In this document: positions 25,863-34,276 of the stretch, in pieces | Layout of the letters: every line of letters starts with the position of its first letter | How positions within the stretch are numbered: position 1 is the first letter of the stretch | Source: Tissierellales bacterium | GTDB taxonomy: Bacteria; Bacillota; Clostridia; Tissierellales; Sedimentibacteraceae | NCBI GenBank assembly: GCA_018433765.1 | Contig: JAHDQO010000021.1 | Coordinates: forward strand, 1 to 64,000 | Length of the DNA: 64,000 nucleotides | Direction of reading: 5' to 3' | Program-made: the position numbers and the translations under genes | The notes under the pieces: model-generated | Databases searched by the model: none | The model's input: only the letters and a program-made list of their open reading frames with translations | Told to the model about the DNA's origin: nothing

Positions 25863-27533
25863 TTATCTTAACTTAATTCCTGAAATATTAACATTAGATG
25901 GCTGACCATTAAATATATAATCATCTATAACTTTATTGTTATATACAACTAATTCCTTTATATCAGATATTGGAACAAATGCTGCATTATTGTGTATTTC
26001 ATTGAGTATATAATTATACTGATCCTGTATATCATCTTCATCAGCTAAAGTATTCAAATTAACAATTAACTCATTACCATTTTTAATATGAGCGAGCCCT
26101 TGGGCAATTGCATTATCTATATTTAAATCTGAGTTCATGTTACTGATGCTTGTAAATGGGTCATTAGGTATGTCATAAGTCTCCTTATTTACTATTAAAT
26201 AATCATCTTCTTGAACTTTTGCATACCACGCCATCATTTCAAGACCTGTAATTTTAACATCCATACCAATTTGCTTTAAGTATGACGAACAAATCAAAGT
26301 AAGTTCTTCAGTAGATGTTCTATTACCAATATAAATAATCTCAGCAGTTAATTTTTTATCATCCTTTTCTCTAATTCCATCCCCATCTATATCTTTCCAT
26401 CCAGATTCTTCAAGTAACTGCTTTGATCTGTCAACATCATATTCATAAGGAATCACTTCTACATCACAGTATGGTAATTCTTTATTGAAAAATGTATCTG
26501 CCTTTGATTCAATACCATAAAATAAATTTTCACATATAGCTTGTTTATCTATAGCATGATTAACAGCTAGCCTGATATTTTTATCATCAAATGGTTCTTC
26601 AGAAATATTAAAACCTAAAAATCTTGTTTTTATACTTGTGTGAGATGCTTTGCAGTCATAATCTTCCTCATCAGAAAATTCTTTAAATCCATCGTAAGAT
26701 ATTTTGGTAGCACCAAAAATCATATCTATTTCTCCATTTCTTAAAGCTAAAGCTTTTGACTCATCATCTGATATAACTTTTACATTAAATTTATCAACAT
26801 CAGGTTTTTCACCGCAATAATTTGGATTGCGCACAAAAGAATATACATTATCATTTATTTTTCCATTATAGATATACGGACCTGTTCCCATAGTTTCAGT
26901 CATTATCTTATCCGATAGCGTATCATCTTCATTAAATGCGTTAGGTGACATCATACTTAGTGGATTGGCTTTTGTAAAATCCTGAAGAGTTCCATAATAA
27001 GGATTATTTAGATGTACCTCAACTTCATAATCATTAATAACTTTTATTTCTTTAAAAAGTGTAGTAACTAATGCAAAAGAACCGTTATACATCCCTGATA
27101 GTTTTGGAATCATTTCTAAATTTCTTTTAACAACATCTGCATTAAAATCTGCTCCATCAGAGAACTTAACCCCTTCTTTTAATTTAAAAGTGTATACTAA
27201 TCCATCTTTTGAAATATTCCATGATTCTGCAAGTCCAGGAACTATTTCTCCATTTTTATAATTTACTAATGTTTCATAAAAATTAGGTAAATAATAATTC
27301 ACTCCAAAATTCTTATTGTTTTCTGGTGTTATTACTGTAGAAAATCCTTTTTCAAATCCCCAACTTTCACATAATGTAATTTCATTAATTTTATCTGCCT
27401 CTTTAAAACTATCACTAACTTTCAATTTGCTTTGTTCTTCACCGTTATTTGTAACCTCAGTTTTTGAAGAACAGCCAAACGATAAAGACAATACAGCTAC
27501 AGACAAAATTAAAATTATTAGTTTTTTTAACAT
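25863..27533 (-). CDS. Family-5 solute-binding lipoprotein, first gene of the uptake operon
   Basis: 556 residues with lipobox SFGC (Cys about 21). It shares long stretches with the protein at 20530-22164, such as ITLCESW, NFYETLVNY and GLAESW. It is the probable receptor of the ABC pair whose genes follow at 16 bases. A Fur box lies 70 bases upstream of the ATG. Ligand unknown: a metal-opine, nickel or siderophore-like complex is more likely than a nutrient peptide, given the Fur box. Confidence 0.87.
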   Translation of the reverse strand: MLKKLIILILSVAVLSLSFGCSSKTEVTNNGEEQSKLKVSDSFKEADKINEITLCESWGFEKGFSTVITPENNKNFGVNYYLPNFYETLVNYKNGEIVPGLAESWNISKDGLVYTFKLKEGVKFSDGADFNADVVKRNLEMIPKLSGMYNGSFALVTTLFKEIKVINDYEVEVHLNNPYYGTLQDFTKANPLSMMSPNAFNEDDTLSDKIMTETMGTGPYIYNGKINDNVYSFVRNPNYCGEKPDVDKFNVKVISDDESKALALRNGEIDMIFGATKISYDGFKEFSDEEDYDCKASHTSIKTRFLGFNISEEPFDDKNIRLAVNHAIDKQAICENLFYGIESKADTFFNKELPYCDVEVIPYEYDVDRSKQLLEESGWKDIDGDGIREKDDKKLTAEIIYIGNRTSTEELTLICSSYLKQIGMDVKITGLEMMAWYAKVQEDDYLIVNKETYDIPNDPFTSISNMNSDLNIDNAIAQGLAHIKNGNELIVNLNTLADEDDIQDQYNYILNEIHNNAAFVPISDIKELVVYNNKVIDDYIFNGQPSNVNISGIKLR

Positions 27534-27601
27534 AATAATCTCCTCTCTAGTTTAATTTTAAGTATTTAAGTATTTTTACTATCTATACTGATATAAAATA
27601 T

Positions 27602-27620
27602 GATAATGGTTGTCATTATC
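27602..27620. promoter_or_regulatory. Fur box upstream of the uptake operon
   Basis: GATAATGGTTGTCATTATC matches the Fur consensus at 16 of 19 positions, with intact outer half-sites. I could not place a convincing -35/-10 pair beside it. Confidence 0.75.
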
Positions 27621-27753
27621 GCTATATCTCTAAAATATACCTATAGTTTAGTAATATACTTATCAATTTAGTAAGTGTAGCATAAAAGTTAACCGCTTTC
27701 TTACGTAATTAGAGCAAAAGGGTTCCAATCAGAAAATAAAATTTTAAAAAAAT

Positions 27754-27773
27754 AATGACTCAATAGAGTCATT
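27754..27773 (-). terminator. Terminator overlapping the AraC stop codon
   Basis: AATGACTC and GAGTCATT with a 4-base loop, followed on the minus strand by ATTTTTTT. Confidence 0.75.
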
Positions 27774-28746
27774 GCATATTAAGTCTCCTCGTTTCTCTTG
27801 GAGTAATTTTATATTGTTCTTTAAAAGCTTTAGTAAAGCTATGATGATTACTATAACCACAAATTAAAGAAATCTCTGTAATACTTCTATCACTGTTTTC
27901 TATAAGTTCTTTACCTTTATCCATCCTAGATTTTTTTATATAAGCATATACGCTTGTACCATACATTTGTTTAAAACATCTTTTTAATTTATCTAATGAT
28001 ATATTAAACTTTTCGCATAACATATTTAGTGTTATTTTTTTATCTAAATTATTCATTATATATATTTCTATATTAATTATCTTATCAATAGTTGATTTAC
28101 TATAATAAACTTCCTTACGCTTCCTGTTTTTTTCAAAATTTTTAAGCTCATATATCAACAATTCAATTGTTTTGATCTTAATGTTTTCATACTTATTACT
28201 TTTAAATGCTTCTTTTATTTCATTTAATAAACTAATTATTTTTGAATTGCTATTACCAACTATAAAGTCCTTTTCTTTATTTATTAATTTACAGAAATTA
28301 GTAAATTCACATTTTTTAATTTCAAATATTTTTTCAAAAACATCTGACATTTTATTTATATACCCAAATAACGTAATACTTTCATAGTATTTATCAAAAT
28401 GTTCTACAGTATATATATTTTCAACACCATAATAGTAAGCAATACTGCCTTTATTAGATAAACAGATCTTGCCTCTTTTATTACAAGCAAGCATTTTACC
28501 TTTAATACAATAGTTAATTTTTAGTATAGGCTCAGAAAACAACTGATATTCATCGTTATAGTTTATAATTTCATGATATAGCTCAAAACTGTTAAAAGCT
28601 AATTTCAATCCCGGTATTATATTTAAAATAGTAAATGTTCCTTCTCCATATTTAGGCAAGATTGAGTAAATATAATAATTATCTCTTACTGTTGTTAAAA
28701 CAGAAATTTCGTTAAGATAATATGAATCCTTTTTTATATCATTCAA
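27769..28746 (-). CDS. AraC-family regulator of the uptake block
   Basis: 325 residues with a TTG start after GGAG. The C-terminal pair of helix-turn-helix units is at about 222-322: LNMLCEKFNISLDKLKRCF and ITEISLICGYSNHHSFTKAF. The N-terminal region has no named domain. The arrangement, an AraC gene beside a YbtPQ-like transporter with Fur boxes, resembles YbtA-type control, in which the regulator senses the chelator. Its own promoter abuts a Fur box. Confidence 0.85.
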   Translation of the reverse strand: MNDIKKDSYYLNEISVLTTVRDNYYIYSILPKYGEGTFTILNIIPGLKLAFNSFELYHEIINYNDEYQLFSEPILKINYCIKGKMLACNKRGKICLSNKGSIAYYYGVENIYTVEHFDKYYESITLFGYINKMSDVFEKIFEIKKCEFTNFCKLINKEKDFIVGNSNSKIISLLNEIKEAFKSNKYENIKIKTIELLIYELKNFEKNRKRKEVYYSKSTIDKIINIEIYIMNNLDKKITLNMLCEKFNISLDKLKRCFKQMYGTSVYAYIKKSRMDKGKELIENSDRSITEISLICGYSNHHSFTKAFKEQYKITPRETRRLNMQ

Positions 28747-28784
28747 ATAATTATCTCCTTTTTTGTAATAAATAAATTATTCAT

Positions 28785-28813
28785 ATTATAACAATTTATT
28801 TATAATATTTCAA
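28785..28813 (-). promoter_or_regulatory. Promoter of the AraC gene
   Basis: On the minus strand, TTGAAA (28808-28813), a 17-base spacer and TATAAT (28785-28790). The Fur box at 28812-28830 overlaps the upstream edge of the -35. Confidence 0.7.
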
Positions 28814-28830
28814 TAATAATAATCATTATC
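28812..28830. promoter_or_regulatory. Fur box between AraC and a small plus-strand gene
   Basis: AATAATAATAATCATTATC matches the Fur consensus at 17 of 19 positions. It may control the AraC gene, the divergent 58-aa gene at 28912, or both. Confidence 0.75.
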
Positions 28831-28911
28831 ATTAAAATTATTTTATTGAATAATATTTTTTTTTAAGACCATACTAATTAATGAAAAAAAATTTTTTTAG
28901 GAGGTGTTTTT

Positions 28912-29088
28912 GTGCACGGAAAAGCTAAACAATATGTAGATCAAAGCATGTCAAATGTTCAAAATACAGTTTCTTCATTGCAGCAAGCACTTAGCTCAGC
29001 AGAAAAACAAGAAAATAAAAATAAAATTCAATCAGCTATAGATTCTCTTAACTCAGCATACAGAGAATTACAGAATTATCAAGATTAA
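28912..29088 (+). CDS. Small helical protein, 58 aa, unknown function
   Basis: It starts with GTG after a perfect AGGAGGTG and ends before a strong terminator, so it is very likely a real single-gene transcript. The product is hydrophilic and rich in Gln, Ser, Asn and Lys. A heptad-like pattern (MSNVQNTVSSLQQALSSA) suggests one or two amphipathic helices that may form a coiled coil. It has no Cys, signal peptide or membrane segment. The neighbouring Fur box hints at iron control. No family recognised. Confidence 0.7.
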   Translation: MHGKAKQYVDQSMSNVQNTVSSLQQALSSAEKQENKNKIQSAIDSLNSAYRELQNYQD

Positions 29089-29102
29089 TTTGATAATAAT
29101 CT

Positions 29103-29127
29103 TACCACCCCTTTATATGGGGTGGTA
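29103..29127 (+). terminator. Terminator of the 58-aa gene
   Basis: TACCACCCC, a 7-base loop and GGGGTGGTA, followed by TTCTTTTATT. Confidence 0.85.
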
Positions 29128-29388
29128 TTCTTTTATTACTCTTTACAAGTAATATCTTTATAAGAATACAGCCTTGAAAATATTATAGGTTTTTTAAATG
29201 CTATATTTTTTAGTTTTTGCATATAGTTTGCCTCCTAATATATTGTTTTTTATCCTCCAAGTGTAACTGTACCTATAGCTAAAAATATCATGACTAATAA
29301 GTCTTGTAAGAAATGTATAGACTACTCTTCCGATATACTTATATCAAGTTAATTATGTACATTTATGTAAATATAATGCAAATTATTA
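29128..29388. other. Gap without a confident gene
   Basis: A 28-codon minus-strand frame (29136-29222) has AGGAGG eight bases before its ATG, but the product is short, Lys-rich and unlike anything I know. A hydrophobic stretch (FLQDLLVMIFLAIGTVTLGG) ends upstream of it without a start. These may be remnants of a lost gene. Nothing else is supported. Confidence 0.4.
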
Positions 29389-29417
29389 TTGACAAAATTA
29401 GGTAATTATTATATTGT
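29389..29417 (+). promoter_or_regulatory. Probable promoter of the second peptide operon
   Basis: TTGACA (29389-29394), a 17-base spacer and TATTGT (29412-29417). It would give an untranslated leader of about 310 bases before the precursor ATG at 29737. Confidence 0.5.
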
Positions 29418-29427
29418 ATATATATTG

Positions 29428-29485
29428 TTTTGTTGTGTGAAAAAATTTCTATCCAAATTGCAGCTGTGCAGGTAACACAACAAAA
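29428..29485 (+). promoter_or_regulatory. Inverted repeat at the start of the long 5' leader
   Basis: TTTTGTTGTGT (29428-29438) and ACACAACAAAA (29475-29485) are exact reverse complements 36 bases apart. A further hairpin, GGTAA...TTACC, follows near 29507-29524. I recognise no riboswitch class. This could be a structured leader RNA or a protein-binding site. Confidence 0.5.
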
Positions 29486-29736
29486 TACTTTAAATATAAA
29501 TATAATGGTAATAGGGAATTTACCGTGAAGGGGTCAATGGTGCTTTTCTAGAATATTTTAAATCACAAATAATTTTCAATTAAAAAATCATTTAGCTGTA
29601 AATTAAATTCGTACAAGCTAGCTAAAATTATGTCAATTAATAATCTAGATTTAATTGATAGACATTCTGAAGTTAAAACAATTTGATACTAACTCATATA
29701 GTGATTTAGTATAAATAACATAAAAGGAGGGGGACT

Positions 29737-29946
29737 ATGAGCAAAATAAGCTTAGGTAAAAAGAACAACTTTGAAAAAGGTACTTTTGTAGCATATGCTT
29801 GTAACTGTAACTGTTTTGCTATTTGTGGTACATGCAATAACTGTAATTACAGTACACCACAAGAAGTAGGCACATATTACTTAGATTACGCAGAAAAAAG
29901 TAAAGCTAACACTAGTACATACTCTGCTTTAGTTTGGTTTGGTTAA
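29737..29946 (+). CDS. CLI_3235-type Cys-rich peptide precursor, 69 aa
   Basis: AAAGGAGG precedes the ATG. The leader has S-L-G-K-K, then VAYACNCNCFAICGTCNNC: six Cys at 22, 24, 26, 30, 33 and 36, followed by a Cys-free tail ending VWFG. The LGK leader, the A-Y-A-C entry into the Cys block and the adjacent CcpM-type radical SAM gene match what I remember of the CLI_3235 putative bacteriocin family of Clostridia. Crosslinks and activity are undetermined. A hairpin separates it from the maturase gene. Confidence 0.75.
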   Translation: MSKISLGKKNNFEKGTFVAYACNCNCFAICGTCNNCNYSTPQEVGTYYLDYAEKSKANTSTYSALVWFG

Positions 29947-29965
29947 AAGCTAAGTAAAAGTACAC

Positions 29966-29995
29966 AGCCGGAAAGCTCAATTAAGCTTTCTGGCT
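29966..29995 (+). terminator. Hairpin between precursor and maturase
   Basis: AGCCGGAAAGCT (29966-29977) pairs with AGCTTTCTGGCT (29984-29995), with a 6-base loop and no U-tract. It is probably an attenuator or RNA stabiliser, as in locus 1. Confidence 0.65.
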
Positions 29996-30036
29996 GAACT
30001 AATATATTAAAATTATTTATTAATGGAGGTGTCAAC

Positions 30037-31488
30037 ATGCTAACTGAAAAGCCTCATATACATATGTTTAATCTATATAATAATTACTATATGTATGACG
30101 TTAATTCTAATTCTATTTTTGAAATACCTAAAGAAATACATGATTATTTAAGTGTAGTAATGAGTATAGATAATCAAACAGTTCTGCAAGAATTATATGA
30201 TGAATTGAGTTTTAATTCAAAAAAAGGACTAGAGTATTTTTCTAAACAAGGCTTACTAAAACCTGTACAAAATACAATAAAATTTGAACATGTAGAAACT
30301 AATAGATTAGAAGAAATATATAATGGTAACTTAAAAAATATTACTTTACAAGTAACTCAAAACTGCAATTTACGCTGTAAATACTGCGTATATTCAGGAA
30401 GCTACTCTAATAGAACTCATACAAATAAAAGGATGTCTTTTGAAACTGCTAAAAAAGCTCTAGATTTTTTTAATACTCATTCTAGTAATAATAAAAAATT
30501 AACAATAGGTTTTTATGGAGGTGAACCCCTATTAGAGTTTGATTTAATTAAAAAAAGTATAGAATACGCTAAAGAAATATTTTACGGAAAAGAGCTTTTC
30601 TTTACAATGACAACAAATGGAACAATTATGAATGAAGAAATCATAAAACTTCTTTCTGACAATAATCTTCATTTAGTTATTAGTTTAGATGGTGCAAAAA
30701 AAATTCAAGATGCAAATAGAGTCTTTGCTGATAACAATACAGGAACATTTGATACTGTTATAAATAACATAGAAAAAATTAAAAATATAAATGAACATTA
30801 TTTAAATAATCACATAAGCTTTAATGCAGTTATTGATTTATCTAAAGATTTCAATTGTGCAAATGACTTTTTTGTTAATTATGATACAGTTAAAAATTTA
30901 GGAGTAACAGGTAATTTTATAAATACTACTACTAGAATTGATGAATACACTATAGATGATCAATACGCTGCTGATTCACAATATGAAATTTTCAAGGTTT
31001 TTCTAAATAAATGTACTGATGTGTTAAAAAACTATGAGTCAAGATTGTTAACTCCTGCTTTTGAATCGTTGATTATAAATATACATAATAGAAAGGTTGT
31101 CAATAACGAAAATGCTACCACTACTTCACCCGGCGGGCAGTGTATACCTGGAATTCAAAGATTTTTTGTTACTTCTGATGGAGTCTTTTATCCGTGTGAA
31201 AGAGTCAACGAAACAGAAGAACTTTCAATAGGGGATATTGATGATGGTTTTAATTTAGAAAAAGCTAAAAAAATATTAAATGTTGGAAAACTTACTGAAA
31301 AAGAATGCAGACAATGCTGGAACTTTCAATTATGCAGTCATTGTATATCAACTTGTGAACAAAATGGAGTTTTGTCTAGAACTAGAAGATTATCTAGATG
31401 TAATGACATGAAAACAAGTACAGAAAATCAAATAAAAAACTATATAACTTTAAAGAAATATGGTTGTGATTTTGAAGAAAGTAGGTAG
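30037..31488 (+). CDS. ccpM: Radical SAM/SPASM Cys-rich peptide maturase CcpM
   Basis: 483 residues. CNLRCKYC places the cluster Cys at 110, 114 and 117, and FYGGEPLL is the SAM site. The SPASM-type C-terminus has GGQCIPG, YPCERV, CRQCWNFQLCSHC and RCNDM. The N-terminal 90 residues probably hold the leader-recognition region. It should install bonds on the six-Cys peptide by SAM radical chemistry. GGAGG precedes the ATG. The gene order with a TIGR04066-type protein and an acyl-carrier-related protein supports the CcpM assignment. Confidence 0.85.
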   Translation: MLTEKPHIHMFNLYNNYYMYDVNSNSIFEIPKEIHDYLSVVMSIDNQTVLQELYDELSFNSKKGLEYFSKQGLLKPVQNTIKFEHVETNRLEEIYNGNLKNITLQVTQNCNLRCKYCVYSGSYSNRTHTNKRMSFETAKKALDFFNTHSSNNKKLTIGFYGGEPLLEFDLIKKSIEYAKEIFYGKELFFTMTTNGTIMNEEIIKLLSDNNLHLVISLDGAKKIQDANRVFADNNTGTFDTVINNIEKIKNINEHYLNNHISFNAVIDLSKDFNCANDFFVNYDTVKNLGVTGNFINTTTRIDEYTIDDQYAADSQYEIFKVFLNKCTDVLKNYESRLLTPAFESLIINIHNRKVVNNENATTTSPGGQCIPGIQRFFVTSDGVFYPCERVNETEELSIGDIDDGFNLEKAKKILNVGKLTEKECRQCWNFQLCSHCISTCEQNGVLSRTRRLSRCNDMKTSTENQIKNYITLKKYGCDFEESR

Positions 31489-31493
31489 ATATT

Positions 31494-32591
31494 ATGATTA
31501 AGAAATTAAAAGTAGCTGTCTTTCCATATGAAAGTGAGTTTATCCCAGTATTAAAAAACAGGCATATGTTATTAGATATTGAAATAACATACTTAATTTC
31601 ACCTCATGGTTTTGGTTTAACTAATAAAGATGGCTATATACACGAAGATAATAAATCTGGATTTGTAATTCAAGATGGTTTGTCAAAAGAAGTAATTGAA
31701 AATATTGATGCTGTATGGCTGACAGAAGCTATTTGTAAAATGAATGAAAAGGATTTTACTTATATATTAGAAGAGATATGTCATTGCAATAAAAAAATTA
31801 TATCTACATTAAATAATTATAAAGACATTATAGAAAAAGTCTGCAAAAAAAATAATGTTGAACTTATATCAGCAGAAAATTACTCAGAAAAATATAATTT
31901 GTTAAATAGTAAAATAATAACTAAAAAACTTGAATTAAAAAAGGTTAATACGCCTGTAATAACAGTATTGGGAATATCAAAATTTAATCAAAAATTTGAC
32001 TTACAGCTTTATTTAAGAAATAATTTCATCAAAAATGGATATAAAGTAAGCCAAATTGGTACAAAATCTTTTTGTGAAGCATTAGGCTTCCATTCATTAC
32101 CAAACTACTTAATTGAAGATAATTTTACACCAACAGACATAATATTAAATTTCAATAACTTTGTTAAAGAAATAGAAAAAAAGGAAAACCCAGACGTTAT
32201 AATTATTGGTATTCCTGATGGTATATTTCCGCTAAATACAAAACATCACTTTAACTTTGGAATACATGCTTTTGAAATATGCAATGCAGTTGAATCAGAT
32301 TTCACTATACTATCATTGTTTGATGGCAGTTATAACGACAAGTTTTATAAAGAATTAGAAACTATGTGTAGATATAAGTTTAACACAGATATAGACGCAT
32401 TCTTTGTATCTAATTACGGTATTGTATCAAACTCTTTAGACGAAATAAATTTGTCTTATACATATGCAAAGAATACCTTTAATGAAAGTAAAAAATACAA
32501 AGTTTTTAACTCTAATGCTTTAAATGATAAAAACATATTTAATTATGTTATACAAAAACTGTCGCTGTATTCATCTTTTAAAGCTATTTAG
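31494..32591 (+). CDS. Peptide maturation system protein, TIGR04066 type
   Basis: 365 residues, no signal peptide or membrane helix. Residues 155-280 contain VITVLGISKFNQKFDLQLYL and NPDVIIIGIPDGIFPLN, which match my memory of the TIGR04066 family found with CcpM-type maturases. Biochemical role unknown; the alternating hydrophobic strands and Gly turns suggest a Rossmann-like nucleotide-binding region. It starts 5 bases after the maturase stop. Confidence 0.65.
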   Translation: MIKKLKVAVFPYESEFIPVLKNRHMLLDIEITYLISPHGFGLTNKDGYIHEDNKSGFVIQDGLSKEVIENIDAVWLTEAICKMNEKDFTYILEEICHCNKKIISTLNNYKDIIEKVCKKNNVELISAENYSEKYNLLNSKIITKKLELKKVNTPVITVLGISKFNQKFDLQLYLRNNFIKNGYKVSQIGTKSFCEALGFHSLPNYLIEDNFTPTDIILNFNNFVKEIEKKENPDVIIIGIPDGIFPLNTKHHFNFGIHAFEICNAVESDFTILSLFDGSYNDKFYKELETMCRYKFNTDIDAFFVSNYGIVSNSLDEINLSYTYAKNTFNESKKYKVFNSNALNDKNIFNYVIQKLSLYSSFKAI

Positions 32592-32602
32592 GAGGTTTTA
32601 AT

Positions 32603-32872
32603 ATGGATAGAAAAGAAATTATCAATGAAACTAATCTTGTAATACGTAATAATCTTCACATAGATTTATCAAAACTTACAAAGGAACAAGAAAATTACAG
32701 TTTACTGCATCCAAAAGTAGGTCTTGAACCTAGAGATTTGGTAGCTATATTTTTTGAACTTCAAAACGCTTTTAATATAAAGTTTGAAGAAAAGGATATA
32801 ATGGAAAATAGGTTTGACTATTATAACAATATAATAGATATTATTGAAGAAAAACTGCGTAAGGTAAGTTAA
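32603..32872 (+). CDS. Acyl-carrier-related protein lacking the carrier Ser
   Basis: 89 residues with the four-helix carrier-protein pattern: VGLEPRDLVAIFFELQNAF followed by IKFEEKDI. In true carriers the helix II start reads D-S-L, with Ser carrying phosphopantetheine; here it is P-R-D-L, so it probably cannot be primed. It corresponds to the acyl carrier-related protein of this maturation system (TIGR04069 type). It may act as a scaffold. AGGAGG precedes the ATG. Its stop abuts the protease start. Confidence 0.7.
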   Translation: MDRKEIINETNLVIRNNLHIDLSKLTKEQENYSLLHPKVGLEPRDLVAIFFELQNAFNIKFEEKDIMENRFDYYNNIIDIIEEKLRKVS

Positions 32873-34276
32873 ATGAATCCCAAAATAGCTGTAATAGATA
32901 ATGGTGTATCTTCTGCTTTTAAGCAGTTTTTAACTGCAAATATATATATAGACGAAGAATGTAATGTTAAAGAAGATGATTACTGCCAAAGTTCTTTTAA
33001 TCATGGGACAAACTGCTTTTTAATAGCGAATAAATATGTTAAGGATAAAAGTTTCGTAAGTGTTAGAATTTTAAATAACGATGGAACAGGAACACTAAAA
33101 AAGCTCCCCACAGCTTTGGAATGGTGCTGTAAAAACGATATTAAAATAATTAATTTGAGTTTTGGCAGCACTCATTTTCAGGATAAATATTATATTCGCT
33201 CGGTTATTAATCATTACTCAAATAAGGGATTAATATTTATTAGTGCAAATGCTAATATTGGATATACTACTTATCCTGCTTTATTTTCAAATGTTATAGG
33301 AGTTCAAAACGGTAATGTAAATGACATTACTGTTAATATGAATATACATACCGGTGTCGAAATCACTGCACCATCAGAACATAATATTTGTTTCAATGAA
33401 TGTAACTTTAAAACTACAGCAAGTAACAGTTATGCGGTACCAGTAGTTACTGCTGAGGTTTATAATATTTTAAAATTAAATCCTAACTATAAAATACATG
33501 ATATAAAAAAATTATTATTGAGTGATTATTATAAAAATATAACTTCACCTGATTGGATAGAAACTGCATATATAGTAGGTAAAAGAAAACCTACAAATGC
33601 TAAGCCATATTTTAAAATTGCAGAAGGAGATTACAATGAAATTAAGAATAATATAGATACAATTATATTATTAAATCATGATAAAAAATACATGTATAAA
33701 AGAAAAAACATTATATCTTTCTATCACGAGTCTTTCAATAAAGAATATACTAACTTTTTCTGGTGTCCTGAGTTAAAAGAAAAACAAATAAAAGATTATA
33801 AAGAAAATAAGTTAGGTGAAGAAATACCGATAATTGTAATTTCACTTGATAAGAAAATAGATGAATTTTTCTTTTTACAGCAGTTAAAGTCTATGTTTTA
33901 TAATGAATGCTTTAACGCTTTAACAGCCAGTTTAAATGCTGAAAGTGTTCTATATGATTTAGATTATATTCCTGAAAAATTTTTATTTAATGCCAATGAT
34001 GCTGAGAAATTGTTTCTGTTTTTAAATAATGAAGCTTATTATAAAATGGCTGATGTTATTATTATCAGCAGTAATGAATTTATAGATTCAATAAATGCTT
34101 TTTCTGAATTCATAAAACCGCAGTTAAAGATAAACATATATAAGAATGATAGTTTTAATGTCTCAATGGTTGACGATGAGGACAGTAGTACAATAGAATT
34201 TTATAAGTCAATTGACAAATTAGCAATTAAAAATATATTTAAAGATATAAAAAAATTATTAAGTGGTGAAGATTGA
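32873..34276 (+). CDS. S8 subtilisin-like protease, candidate leader peptidase
   Basis: 467 residues. The catalytic triad is visible: Asp9 (AVIDNG), His44 (FNHGT) and Ser186 (SNSYAVPVV), with oxyanion Asn126. There is no signal peptide or propeptide, so it should act in the cytoplasm, which suits removal of the leader of the modified precursor. Residues 230-467 form a second region of unknown fold. The start codon follows the preceding stop directly. It is encoded between the carrier-like protein and the ABC exporter. Confidence 0.82.
   Translation: MNPKIAVIDNGVSSAFKQFLTANIYIDEECNVKEDDYCQSSFNHGTNCFLIANKYVKDKSFVSVRILNNDGTGTLKKLPTALEWCCKNDIKIINLSFGSTHFQDKYYIRSVINHYSNKGLIFISANANIGYTTYPALFSNVIGVQNGNVNDITVNMNIHTGVEITAPSEHNICFNECNFKTTASNSYAVPVVTAEVYNILKLNPNYKIHDIKKLLLSDYYKNITSPDWIETAYIVGKRKPTNAKPYFKIAEGDYNEIKNNIDTIILLNHDKKYMYKRKNIISFYHESFNKEYTNFFWCPELKEKQIKDYKENKLGEEIPIIVISLDKKIDEFFFLQQLKSMFYNECFNALTASLNAESVLYDLDYIPEKFLFNANDAEKLFLFLNNEAYYKMADVIIISSNEFIDSINAFSEFIKPQLKINIYKNDSFNVSMVDDEDSSTIEFYKSIDKLAIKNIFKDIKKLLSGED

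Noticed and set aside
29136-29222. 28-codon minus-strand gene
   Set aside because: It has a good ribosome site but no recognisable product and sits in a stretch that looks like gene debris. One segment (IFSRLYSY) resembles part of the GyrI-type protein at 53044, but the match is too short to use.
29486-29600. Cobalamin or c-di-GMP riboswitch in the leader of the second peptide operon
   Set aside because: The diagnostic conserved boxes of these classes are absent. Only simple hairpins are visible.
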